51,267 nt of DNA, from positions 1 to 51,267 of the forward strand of contig WFWT01000144.1 in NCBI GenBank assembly GCA_015490995.1, in the 5' to 3' direction. Source of the DNA: Anaerolineae bacterium. Its GTDB lineage: Bacteria > Chloroflexota > Anaerolineae > JAADDB01. This document shows positions 8,843 to 16,252 of this stretch, in pieces. The notes beneath the pieces were generated by a model, which did not search any database, was not told where the DNA came from, and saw only the letters and a list, made by a program, of their open reading frames with translations. Both the position numbers and the translations under genes were made by a program. The first letter of the stretch is position 1. Every line of letters starts with the position of its first letter.

Positions 8843-9261
8843 AGGCACAGGCCATCTCCCCGTCCGGGGAGGAAGGGGCGCCTATCCTCCTGGTGGTGGC
8901 TTCCTGGCGAGAACGAGCGTTGCTCCTGGCAGAACTGCAGGAAAGAGGGTATCCGGTGCGTGCGCTGCCCGGTATTATCCATGCGGTGGGTTACCTCATC
9001 CGCCACCCGGATCTCCACCCCCGCCTGGTGATTCTGGACGTGGCGGCGGACCCCGAGATCAGTGAACGGACTTTGGCGGACCTGTTAGAGCTCACCGCGC
9101 CGGCCCCGTGGATTCTGGTGGGGTCCTCTACCCGGAAAGTGCCCGGCCAGGAGACCCTGCCCCTATCCCAGGTTCACCTGTTGCAACGTCCGGTGCGGGT
9201 TCGTGATATCGTCGCGCTTGCTGCTACCTTGTTAGGAACAGAAGGGACGCATAGGTCGTGA
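8839..9261 (+). CDS. Degenerate response-regulator receiver-like protein
   Basis: A 140-aa protein with the alternating beta/alpha pattern of a CheY receiver: ILLVVASWRERALLLAEL (beta1/alpha1), LVILDVAADPEI (beta3 with the usual phospho-Asp position in LDV), ILVGSST (beta4) and a C-terminal VHLLQRPVRVRDIV resembling the Lys-Pro loop. The acidic pair expected after beta1 is missing (VVASWRE), and the Lys of KP is replaced by Arg. It is therefore probably a pseudo-receiver that does not follow normal Mg-dependent phosphorylation. It overlaps the TPR gene by ATGA and the next gene by GTGA. Confidence 0.7.
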   Translation: MKAQAISPSGEEGAPILLVVASWRERALLLAELQERGYPVRALPGIIHAVGYLIRHPDLHPRLVILDVAADPEISERTLADLLELTAPAPWILVGSSTRKVPGQETLPLSQVHLLQRPVRVRDIVALAATLLGTEGTHRS

Positions 9262-9791
9262 GTGTGTATACATGGCTGGCGGATGTACTGACTCTGACGC
9301 GACTTGGTGTGGCCGGAGTGGTGGTGTACCTTGGCATCACCCAGGGCGCAACGGCCTTCGCGCACGTGGTCGCGTTGGTGGTCTTTGCCTGGGTAACCGA
9401 CGGCCTGGATGGCCCCTTGGCCCGGCGGGGCAACCGCCCCACTCGCCTGGGGCGATATGAGTTCATCGCGGACGTTGCCCTCACGTGGGCAACCTTTGCT
9501 TACCTGACCTTAGCCGGGTTTATCCCCTGGTTGCTGGCCGTGATTTACACCGTGCTGGCTATGGTGGTGGTGGCGCTGGCCCAACGCAAGTCGGTCATGG
9601 TGGCCTTCATGCGCCCTATTGACCTGACCAGTGGCCTGATCGCGTTGCGGCACGCGCCCGAGTTGACGTTGCTCTTTCTGGCCTGGTTGCTGGGGTTGGG
9701 TCTGGTCCACTGGCGGCGTACGCAACGCCGTATCACAAACTGGGTGCGCGATTTGTACGCTTTCCTCCGTGGAAAGTCCCGCTCCAGGTAA
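9258..9791 (+). CDS. CDP-alcohol phosphatidyltransferase-like membrane protein
   Basis: A 177-aa membrane protein with about five hydrophobic segments. The family motif is recognisable as TDGLDGPLARR at residues 47-57 (Asp48, Asp51), followed by RLGRYEFIAD. There, Glu68 replaces the usual third Asp, Asp72 is the likely catalytic base, and the motif Gly is shifted by one position. The family joins CDP-diacylglycerol or a related CDP-alcohol to a second alcohol to make phospholipids. The specific product cannot be called, and the altered motif makes activity less certain. The GTG start overlaps the preceding stop (GTGA). It ends the three-gene coupled operon. Confidence 0.8.
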   Translation: MSVYTWLADVLTLTRLGVAGVVVYLGITQGATAFAHVVALVVFAWVTDGLDGPLARRGNRPTRLGRYEFIADVALTWATFAYLTLAGFIPWLLAVIYTVLAMVVVALAQRKSVMVAFMRPIDLTSGLIALRHAPELTLLFLAWLLGLGLVHWRRTQRRITNWVRDLYAFLRGKSRSR

Positions 9792-9880
9792 CCGTTGCCC
9801 AAAGGGAACGAGCGCTTGACCACCGTGATTTGGTTCATCAGGGTGGTGTACGGGGATGTGAGGTGTGTGGAGGGTGGCCG

Positions 9881-9920
9881 GATGAGAAAAAGAGACCCCT
9901 CGGCCGGTAAGGCCGAGGGG
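9881..9920 (-). terminator. Rho-independent terminator after the 56-aa gene
   Basis: A perfect 10-bp stem (CCCCTCGGCC / GGCCGAGGGG, 9896-9905 with 9911-9920) and a 5-base loop. On the minus strand it is followed by a U-rich run (TCTCTTTTTCTC). It lies 29 bases after the stop of the minus-strand DUF6800-like gene. The same stem could also protect the plus-strand operon end. Confidence 0.8.
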
Positions 9921-9948
9921 CGTGCCAGGAGGTGCACCATGCGCGCCA

Positions 9949-10119
9949 TCACCGGGGTGGCACTTCAATGGGCGCTCGGAGGCTGATGCGGCGGATCTTC
10001 TCAATGATGCGCTCACGCTCGGCCGGATCGGCGGTCTGTGCCAGTTTCGCGCGCAGTTTCCGCAGTTTTTCCCGGCGCTTGCGCCGGCGACGCAGCTCCT
10101 TCTGCCTCTCAATGGCCAT
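9949..10119 (-). CDS. Small basic protein, DUF6800-like
   Basis: A 56-aa, strongly basic and helical protein starting MAIERQKELRRRRKRREK and ending in RRISLRAPIEVPPR. The ATG at 10119 has GAGGGAGG about 8 bases upstream, so the longer open frame to 10218 is not used. Length and pattern recall the small DUF6800 proteins, with some resemblance to bS21-type basic tails. An RNA- or ribosome-binding role is only a guess. It has its own promoter (10217-10244) and terminator. Confidence 0.8.
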   Translation of the reverse strand: MAIERQKELRRRRKRREKLRKLRAKLAQTADPAERERIIEKIRRISLRAPIEVPPR

Positions 10120-10216
10120 TGGTGTGCCTCCCTCGTGTTCTCGCTCTCCGCTATGACGCGTTCCGAACGCGACTCTGTCGGAGCTTGTACTCAGCAGACG
10201 TCCATGGCAGTTTCTC

Positions 10217-10244
10217 ATTTTAACGTAAACTGCCCAACAGGCAA
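10217..10244 (-). promoter_or_regulatory. Putative sigma70 promoter for the DUF6800-like gene
   Basis: On the minus strand, TTGCCT (10244-10239) and TAAAAT (10222-10217) are separated by 16 bases, about 100 bases upstream of the ATG. A short TGCC/GGCA hairpin overlaps the -35 and may help end the antiporter transcript. Confidence 0.45.
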
Positions 10245-10257
10245 GTGCAGTGGCCGT

Positions 10258-11850
10258 TCAGGTGACACGTTCTTGTTCCCGGCCGGAAGAGGGGAGCTCG
10301 TCATCTGTACTTTGGCCCGTGGACGGTTCTACCAGGGCGGTATCGATCTGGGCTACAAGGTCGTGAATCACATCCGCGCTGAGCAGACCCTCTTGAGCCA
10401 GGTGGAGGAGCGCTGCCCGCTGAGCCCGTAGGGCTTCCTCCCACGCGAGGGCGATCGCCTCCTTCTCCAAGGAGGGATGTTCTTCCACCAAACGGGCGAT
10501 GGCCTGTTCCAGCTCTTGTTCCCGAACGGTTAACCGTTGAGTAACGTGTTGCCACGCCTGGGGGATAAGAGCGCCTTCCTCCCGCAGGCGGTCAATATGC
10601 CGTCGCGCGGCGCGCAATGCCAGCAACTCGCCCTGCAAGCGTTCATACGCCTGACGAACAGGGTGATAGCGTACCAGGCCCAGCCGTTCCACCAGGAAGC
10701 GGACCGTCGTGCCCTGAACCAGCAAAGTGAAAAGCACCACCCCGAAGGTCAGGGCCAAGATCTCCTCACGGGCAGGGATGTCGTGTTCCATCAATGTGAG
10801 GGCTAAGGCCAGACTGATGGCGCCGCGTAGCCCTCCCCAAAAGAGCACGTGTTGGTAAGCCGCCGGCGGGGCTTGGCCTGTCCACCGCAACAGCGTGGCT
10901 GTGCCGTACACCGTTACTGCCCGGGCGAGGATGACCACCCCAATGGCCACGCCGATGGCCGGCGCGTACACGATCATGTCCTGCCACTTGACGTTCATGC
11001 CGATGAGCAGGAACACGAAGGAATTCGCCACAAACGCGATGTACTCCCAGAAGTTGAACACGACGATGCGCGTGGTCGGTGACATGCCGCGTGGTCCCAG
11101 GTTGCCGTTGACTAACCCGGCAGCGACCACGGCCAGTACACCGCTGACGTGCACCTGTTCCGCGGTCAGGTATGCGCCGTACGCCAGGACGGTCGTCAAC
11201 GTCGTCTCGATGAGGTAGTCGTCGATGCGGGCGATCAATGCAGCCACCAGGTAACCTAACGCCAGCCCAATCACAATGCCCCCGGCAGCAACCTGGACAA
11301 ATTTTACGAGCCCGGCAACCGGGTCCAGCATCCCCTCCAGAACCAGCAGGGTCATGATCTGGAAGAGAACGATGGCCGTGCCGTCGTTGAACAGGCTTTC
11401 CCCTTCGAGTAGGGTGGTCAAGCGTTGTGGCGCGCCCAGGGCCCGGAACAAGGCGACAACGGCGACCGGATCTGTAGCCGAAATGAGAGCGCCGAAGAGT
11501 AGGGCCACGTTCCAAGGGAGCACACCCGCGGTGCTAAGTCCCCACCCGATCAGCACCGTGCTCAACGCGACACCCAGCATGGCCATGGTCCCCACAGGCA
11601 CGGCCACCGCCCGCAGGTCGCGCAGCTGCAAATGAAAGGCAGCCTCAAAGACCAAAGGCGGCACAAAAAGCCCCAGCACAAGCTCCGGTGTCAACGTCAA
11701 GCGCCACTGAGGGATCAGCGACAGAGCCAAGCCTGCCAACACCAGCGCGACCGTGTACGGGATTCGCACGTAGCGCACCAACAGCGCGACCAGAGCCACC
11801 ACCATCAAGATGAACACAACGGTAATCTCGGTCACCAAAAGCGGCGACAT
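10258..11850 (-). CDS. CPA1-family Na+(K+)/H+ antiporter
   Basis: A 530-aa protein. Residues 1-~410 contain about 12 membrane helices. The CPA1 core is seen as FVPPLVFEAAFHL, then ISATDPVAVVALFRALGAP and LLEGESLFNDGTAIVLF, giving the Thr-Asp-Pro and Asn-Asp ion-site motifs of the electroneutral NhaP/NHE type. A ~110-residue charged cytoplasmic tail follows. It is long for NhaP and similar to YjcE/NHE-like members, so it may be a regulatory domain. The ATG at 11850 has GGGAGGG about 5 bases upstream. It exchanges cations for protons at the inner membrane for pH and sodium homeostasis. Ion specificity is not readable. Confidence 0.93.
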   Translation of the reverse strand: MSPLLVTEITVVFILMVVALVALLVRYVRIPYTVALVLAGLALSLIPQWRLTLTPELVLGLFVPPLVFEAAFHLQLRDLRAVAVPVGTMAMLGVALSTVLIGWGLSTAGVLPWNVALLFGALISATDPVAVVALFRALGAPQRLTTLLEGESLFNDGTAIVLFQIMTLLVLEGMLDPVAGLVKFVQVAAGGIVIGLALGYLVAALIARIDDYLIETTLTTVLAYGAYLTAEQVHVSGVLAVVAAGLVNGNLGPRGMSPTTRIVVFNFWEYIAFVANSFVFLLIGMNVKWQDMIVYAPAIGVAIGVVILARAVTVYGTATLLRWTGQAPPAAYQHVLFWGGLRGAISLALALTLMEHDIPAREEILALTFGVVLFTLLVQGTTVRFLVERLGLVRYHPVRQAYERLQGELLALRAARRHIDRLREEGALIPQAWQHVTQRLTVREQELEQAIARLVEEHPSLEKEAIALAWEEALRAQRAALLHLAQEGLLSADVIHDLVAQIDTALVEPSTGQSTDDELPSSGREQERVT

Positions 11851-11900
11851 ACGCCCTCCCGAGGGTGCGATGGATGTGAGAGCCTACGGTGGCCGACTTC

Positions 11901-11909
11901 ATTTTAGCA
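11901..11909 (-). promoter_or_regulatory. Extended -10 promoter candidate for the antiporter gene
   Basis: The minus strand reads TGCTAAAAT here, an extended -10, ~50 bases before the antiporter ATG. There is no clear -35. Confidence 0.4.
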
Positions 11910-12001
11910 CTGGTCCGTAGACGTATCCCAGAGGGAGGGCCTCCCTCCCGGCAGGGGGGGCATGGTCAATGAACATGTACCTGCCCTTCACGTTCCTCTG
12001 T
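11910..12001. other. Intergenic stretch between divergent antiporter and tpx genes
   Basis: Part of a 321-base gap (11851-12171). It contains a tight inverted repeat GAGGGAG/CTCCCTC with a 3-base loop near 11932-11950 and a run of seven or more G near 11955. No coding frame or RNA gene is recognisable. Confidence 0.4.
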
Positions 12002-12031
12002 TTGACATCGGGAAAGGGCCGTCCCTATAAT
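12002..12031 (+). promoter_or_regulatory. Strong sigma70 promoter for tpx
   Basis: A consensus TTGACA (12002-12007) and consensus TATAAT (12026-12031) are separated by 18 bases. The expected transcript start near 12038 leaves a ~130-base leader. The leader holds a 6-bp hairpin (AACACA/TGTGTT, near 12047-12063) but no riboswitch that I recognise. Confidence 0.8.
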
Positions 12032-12171
12032 GGGGCCGGCCCTTAACACAACAGGTGTGTTGCTTAATCCAGGGGGTTCCTCTTTAATGACACCGTTTGT
12101 GGGGAGACGGGGCGTGGTATGTGTCGCGCCATGCCGTAATGCCATCCTGAAGTGAAGAGGAGGACATCATC

Positions 12172-12696
12172 ATGGCCGGGGAACGTGTGGGCGCAGTCAC
12201 CTTCAAAGGTCGTCCCCTTACCGTGTTAGGTAGTCCGGTCAAGGTGGGTGACAAGGCACCGGATTTCACCGTCATCGACGGTGACCTGGTGGAACGCCAC
12301 CTGCGGGATTTTGCGGGAAAGGTGAAGTTGATCGCTTCCGTACCCTCTCTGGATACCGGCATTTGTGATGCGGAGACGCGACGTTGGAACGAGGAAGCCG
12401 CTAACCTGGGGGATGAGGTGGTGATCTTGACCATCAGCGCGGATCTGCCCTTTGCGCAAAAACGCTGGTGCGGTGCTGCAGGGGTGGACCGGGTGATTAC
12501 CCTGTCCGACCATCGGGATATGTCCTTTGCCCTGGCGTATGGGACGTACGTGAAGGAGTTACGTTTGGAGCAACGGGCCGTGTTCATTGTGGACAAGGAG
12601 GATGTGATTCGGTATGTGGAATATGTGCCTGAGATTGCTCAGCACCCGAACTACGAGGCCGCGCTGGCCGCGTTGCAGGAAGTATTGAAGGGGTAG
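12172..12696 (+). CDS. tpx: Thiol peroxidase (atypical 2-Cys peroxiredoxin, Tpx)
   Basis: Reduces hydrogen peroxide and organic peroxides using thioredoxin. The 174-aa protein has the Tpx signature SLDTGICDAETRRWN, with peroxidatic Cys65 preceded by the conserved Pro-Ser-Leu-Asp-Thr, and resolving Cys100 in KRWCGAAGVD. That is the ~35-residue Cys spacing of E. coli Tpx. The start has GAGGAGG at good distance. It is monocistronic: consensus promoter upstream, hairpin terminator downstream. High expression is likely. Confidence 0.96.
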   Translation: MAGERVGAVTFKGRPLTVLGSPVKVGDKAPDFTVIDGDLVERHLRDFAGKVKLIASVPSLDTGICDAETRRWNEEAANLGDEVVILTISADLPFAQKRWCGAAGVDRVITLSDHRDMSFALAYGTYVKELRLEQRAVFIVDKEDVIRYVEYVPEIAQHPNYEAALAALQEVLKG

Positions 12697-12714
12697 CCTT
12701 AGTGTGGATGGACC

Positions 12715-12754
12715 GGCGCGGGTTGGGCGAAGGGCCGACCCGCGCCTTGTTATT
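12715..12754 (+). terminator. Rho-independent terminator after tpx
   Basis: A 9-bp stem GGCGCGGGT/ACCCGCGCC (12715-12723 with 12738-12746) is followed by TTGTTATT, 18 bases after the tpx stop. It overlaps the last bases of the convergent PaaK-like gene, so the hairpin may act in both directions. Confidence 0.75.
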
Positions 12755-14006
12755 CCCACGTCCGTTCGTCCACCAGGGGGGGAGCGTCTTCGGGTAGCGT
12801 GTTCCTGGGAACCACTTCAACGGTGACGCGCAGCTTCAGCACTTCGCGCAGGGTTTCGGCTAGACGTAAAGGATCGATGTCAGCGTTAGGAGAGGGCTCC
12901 ACCCGGATTGTGAGTTCATCCCGGTGGCCGACACGGGTGACCACCCCCTGGTAACGATGGATCTCCGGCCTATCGCCCAGGGCCTGGGCAAGTTGTCGAG
13001 GGTGTACGAACATGCCTCTTACCTTTACCCCTTCGCCGACCCGCCCCAGAAAGCCGACCAGGCGCGGGGTGCCTCGACCACAGGAGCAGGGCGCTACGTC
13101 TAGGGCGGACAGGTCCCCTGTGCCGAACCGTACAAGAGGATATACCGCGTCAGGGCGAGTGATAACGACTTCGCCGGGTTCGCCGTGGGGCACCGGTTGT
13201 CCTGTGGCCGGGTTTACGATTTCCACGACGACCCCCGGCGCGATGTGCCAGCCCGCTTTAGCTTCACATTCGTAAGCGATGTTGCCGACATCCGCGGTGC
13301 CGTATCCCTGATACACGTCGATCTGATACGTGTCCTGGAGAACGCGGCGCAAGGAGGGAGGAAGGGGCGCCCCTGTGACGAAGGCACGACGTACGGCGAG
13401 GGAGAGGCCCTTCTCGCGACCGCGCTCCAGCAGAGTGAGGAGGAAGCTGGGTGTGCCCACGTATCCGGTGGCTTGTACCTGGGCCATCAAGGTGACCTGC
13501 CATTCGGTGTTGCCCACCCCCCCGGGCACGACCACACACCCGATAGCGCGCAATCCTTCCTCCATCATGGCACCGGCAGGGGTGAGGTGGTACGCGAACG
13601 TGTTGTGCACCACATCGCCCGGTCGGAAGCCTGCTGCCCACAGCGCGGGGGCCCACCGCCAGTAATCCGGCCGGTTGCCCTCCGGCTCAAAGATGGGCCC
13701 AGGGGACATGAAAACCCGTCGGAGCTGGTGCACAGCCACGCTGACCATGCCGCCAAAGGGTGGGTGCTGAGCTTGAAGGTCCGGCAGAGAATCCTTGGCG
13801 AGCACCGGGATCTGCGGCAAGTCGCGCACCCCCTGTACGTCCTCGGGGGTGACCCCGGCCCGTTGCATGCGGCGGAACACCTCCTGGGTGTGGTCGTAGG
13901 CAAAGGCTACGGCTTCCCGCACCAGGCGGTCCTGGTACGTTTGCCACGCCTCGTAGGCGAGCCCTTCTACATCCGGATCCCAGAACGTTCTTTCCTCTGT
14001 GGCCAT
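12750..14006 (-). CDS. PaaK-like (phenylacetate-CoA ligase family) adenylate-forming protein, divergent P-loop
   Basis: A 418-aa protein aligned by eye with phenylacetate-CoA ligases: FRPGDVVHNTFAYHLTPAG, VVVPGGVGNTEWQ, YQGYGTADVGNIAYEC, LVRFGTGDLSALD and a C-terminal LGRVGEGVKVRGMFVHPRQL. The usual Ser/Thr/Gly-rich AMP-binding loop is replaced by FMSPGPIFEPEG, and the YGxTE motif reads YGTAD. The CSCGR cysteine pair of the family is kept. The ATG at 14006 has AGGGGG 5 bases upstream; the frame is open to 14087. It is the last gene of the liv operon. It probably handles a carboxylic-acid substrate, but classic ATP-dependent ligase activity is uncertain. Confidence 0.82.
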   Translation of the reverse strand: MATEERTFWDPDVEGLAYEAWQTYQDRLVREAVAFAYDHTQEVFRRMQRAGVTPEDVQGVRDLPQIPVLAKDSLPDLQAQHPPFGGMVSVAVHQLRRVFMSPGPIFEPEGNRPDYWRWAPALWAAGFRPGDVVHNTFAYHLTPAGAMMEEGLRAIGCVVVPGGVGNTEWQVTLMAQVQATGYVGTPSFLLTLLERGREKGLSLAVRRAFVTGAPLPPSLRRVLQDTYQIDVYQGYGTADVGNIAYECEAKAGWHIAPGVVVEIVNPATGQPVPHGEPGEVVITRPDAVYPLVRFGTGDLSALDVAPCSCGRGTPRLVGFLGRVGEGVKVRGMFVHPRQLAQALGDRPEIHRYQGVVTRVGHRDELTIRVEPSPNADIDPLRLAETLREVLKLRVTVEVVPRNTLPEDAPPLVDERTWE

Positions 14007-14090
14007 GGGTCCCCCTGTAAGCCACGTTCTCGTACCACGCGTGCTGGATACCGGTGTCTTGATCGGATCCCCATTTGCAAGCGTCAAGCC

Positions 14091-14885
14091 TCAGGAGAGC
14101 CAGCGTTTGCGTCGCTTGTAGTGCTTGACCTCGCGGTAAGATTTCCGTTGTCCTATTTCCGTGAGTCCCAGGTAGAACTCCTTAACGTCCTCATTCTCTT
14201 TCAGCACGTCAGAGGTGCCCTCGAGAACGATACGGCCTCCTTCCATGATATAGCCGTAATCGGCGACGTTGAGGGCCAGGACGGCGTTCTGTTCCACCAG
14301 GAGAATCGTGGTGCCTTCTTCTTCGTTTATGCGCTGGATGATATCGAAAATTTCTCTCACCAGCAGAGGGGCCAACCCCAGGGAGGGTTCGTCCAGGAGC
14401 ATCAGGCGGGGTCGGGCCATGAGTGCCCGCCCGATGGCCAGCATCTGCTGCTCTCCCCCCGAGAGATAGCCGGCTTTTTGGTGCCGGCGTTCTGCCAGGC
14501 GAGGGAAGTATTCATACACACGCCGCATATCCCGGCGGATATTCTCCCGGTCCCGGCGGGTGTACGCGCCGGCCAACAGGTTTTCCTCAACTGTCAAATG
14601 TTCAAAGACGCGTCGCCCTTCCATGACCTGAAAGATGCCGAGGCGGACAATTTCTTCGGCCTCTTTGTTGTGGATGGGCTCACCCATAAAGAGAATGGCT
14701 CCATCGGTGACTTCGCCGTCGTCCGGTTTGAGCAATCCAGAAATGGCCTTCAGGGTAGTGGTCTTGCCCGCGCCGTTAGCCCCCAACAGGGCGACGATCT
14801 GTCCTTCATCCACCTTCATGGAAAGCCCTTTGAGCACTAAGATGATATCGTTGTACACCACCTCAATGTTGTTGAGTTCCAACAT
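14091..14885 (-). CDS. livF: Branched-chain amino acid-type ABC transporter ATPase LivF
   Basis: A 264-aa cytoplasmic ATPase. It has Walker A GANGAGKTT near residue 35, a Q-loop in GIFQVMEGRRVF, signature LSGGEQQMLAIGRAL, Walker B LMLLDEPSLGLAP and an H-loop region replaced by VEQNAVLAL, typical of LivF. A ~25-residue Lys/Arg-rich tail extends beyond the usual end. It powers the LivHM permease together with LivG. It is separated from livK by a stem-loop at 14930-14962. Confidence 0.95.
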   Translation of the reverse strand: MLELNNIEVVYNDIILVLKGLSMKVDEGQIVALLGANGAGKTTTLKAISGLLKPDDGEVTDGAILFMGEPIHNKEAEEIVRLGIFQVMEGRRVFEHLTVEENLLAGAYTRRDRENIRRDMRRVYEYFPRLAERRHQKAGYLSGGEQQMLAIGRALMARPRLMLLDEPSLGLAPLLVREIFDIIQRINEEEGTTILLVEQNAVLALNVADYGYIMEGGRIVLEGTSDVLKENEDVKEFYLGLTEIGQRKSYREVKHYKRRKRWLS

Positions 14886-14929
14886 GATGGTTCTTCACTC
14901 CTTACGTTTTTCCAAGAAAGGTGAAGGGG

Positions 14930-14962
14930 GGAGTGGGTTCACAGCTTTAGTGAACCCACTCC
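14930..14962 (-). terminator. Perfect stem-loop between livK and livF (attenuator or mRNA stabiliser)
   Basis: A 13-bp perfect stem (GGAGTGGGTTCAC with its complement) around a 7-base loop, 37 bases after the livK stop. No real U-run follows on the minus strand. Partial termination, or 3'-end protection of the abundant binding-protein message, fits better than full termination. Confidence 0.5.
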
Positions 14963-14998
14963 ACACCATGCCCTGACCCCGCGTTGTTGGGGAGGGGG

Positions 14999-16192
14999 TT
15001 ATTGGACGTACAGGTAATCGGTGAGTTGTTGCCATTGCCCGTTTTCCACCTTGAAGAGACGCATACCTTTGGAGCCCCAGTGATCTTGTGGGGTGAAGGT
15101 AATGGGCACAGTTACACCGCCCGTGTCCAGGTTGGTGATGGACTCGAGCGCGGCTTTGATGTTCTCGCCGGTGAGGGCTTGACCGCCCGCGATGGTCTTC
15201 CGGATGCCCTCGACCATAACGCGCATGGTGGCCCAGCCTTGAATGTAGTGCACCCCTTTCTCCTCAAGGGTTGTGTTCTGAGCCTTGAGGAACTCACGGG
15301 CATCCTTCATGCCGGGCACGTCCAGGGTGGGCGGGGTGAAGGGGAACGCGCCGATGGTGCCCTCGGCTGCATCGCCCGCCAGTTTGATCAGAATTTCATC
15401 CGCGCACCAGTTCAGGCAGATGAAGGTGACGTCCGTCATTCCCAAGCTTTTGGCGTTTTTCAGGGCCAGCGCGGCGGGACTGGATACGGTCTGGAACACC
15501 ACGTATTGGGCGCCAAAGTCTCGAATCTGGCTTAGCTGTGGGATAAAGTCGGTAGCGCCGCGCGGCATTTCAAAGGGTTGTACTTCCAGGCCCAGCTCGC
15601 GAGCATATTTTTCGCCCCCTTGTTCCCACGGGGACAGACCAAAGGGGCTAGGATGGTGCATAAAGGCCACTTTGGGCGTACCACTTTCCCCACGTGCGCG
15701 CCAGTCTTCCACGATCCAGTCGAGCACGATGAAGAACTGGTGGCTGTACGAGGTTCCTACCAGGAAGTTATAAGGCGCTTCCGCGGGGTTGCCCAGGACG
15801 TGGGAATACGAGGCGGACATAAAGGGGATCTTGTCCTCCGCGATACGGCCTCTCAGCGCTTCCGTATCCCCGGTGCCCCAGCCCATGAAGACTACCACAC
15901 CCTGCTGGACGAACTCCGTGTATAGCTGCTCTGCGCGCGGGACCTGATACGCGTAGTCTTGATAGATGAGCTCGATGGGGCGGCCGTTAATACCACCGTT
16001 CTCGTTCAGCCACTTCACGAAGTCTTGAATGCCTTCCGCGTACGGGGTGCCGACGTCCGATGTCGGACCGGAGAGGTCAAAGATGGCCCCTACCTTGATG
16101 GGTCCGGTTTCTCCACCCCCGCGGCCCGGACAGGCGACCAGGGCCAAGCTCATGAACACCAGTACGGCGGTTAACATCCACACACGCTTCAT
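14999..16192 (-). CDS. livK: Liv-type substrate-binding lipoprotein
   Basis: A 397-aa extracytoplasmic binding protein. The signal peptide ends in lipobox LVAC with lipidated Cys21, followed by a Gly-rich linker. The periplasmic-binding type I fold begins IKVGAIFDLSGPTSDVG, and the second lobe includes GAQYVVFQTVSSPAALA. These are family features of LivK/AmiC-like proteins, which bind amino acids, amides or aromatic acids. Neighbouring CoA ligases argue for an organic acid rather than leucine. It follows livM by ~60 bases. Confidence 0.93.
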   Translation of the reverse strand: MKRVWMLTAVLVFMSLALVACPGRGGGETGPIKVGAIFDLSGPTSDVGTPYAEGIQDFVKWLNENGGINGRPIELIYQDYAYQVPRAEQLYTEFVQQGVVVFMGWGTGDTEALRGRIAEDKIPFMSASYSHVLGNPAEAPYNFLVGTSYSHQFFIVLDWIVEDWRARGESGTPKVAFMHHPSPFGLSPWEQGGEKYARELGLEVQPFEMPRGATDFIPQLSQIRDFGAQYVVFQTVSSPAALALKNAKSLGMTDVTFICLNWCADEILIKLAGDAAEGTIGAFPFTPPTLDVPGMKDAREFLKAQNTTLEEKGVHYIQGWATMRVMVEGIRKTIAGGQALTGENIKAALESITNLDTGGVTVPITFTPQDHWGSKGMRLFKVENGQWQQLTDYLYVQ

Positions 16193-16252
16193 GATGCCAC
16201 CTCCTCCTGATGTGTGTACACCCGTACCTGCTCACATGGTGGGGGATGCCCG

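Noticed and set aside
13185-14840. Long plus-strand open frame opposite the PaaK-like and livF genes
   Set aside because: It spans two real genes and an intergenic gap on the other strand, with no family motif.
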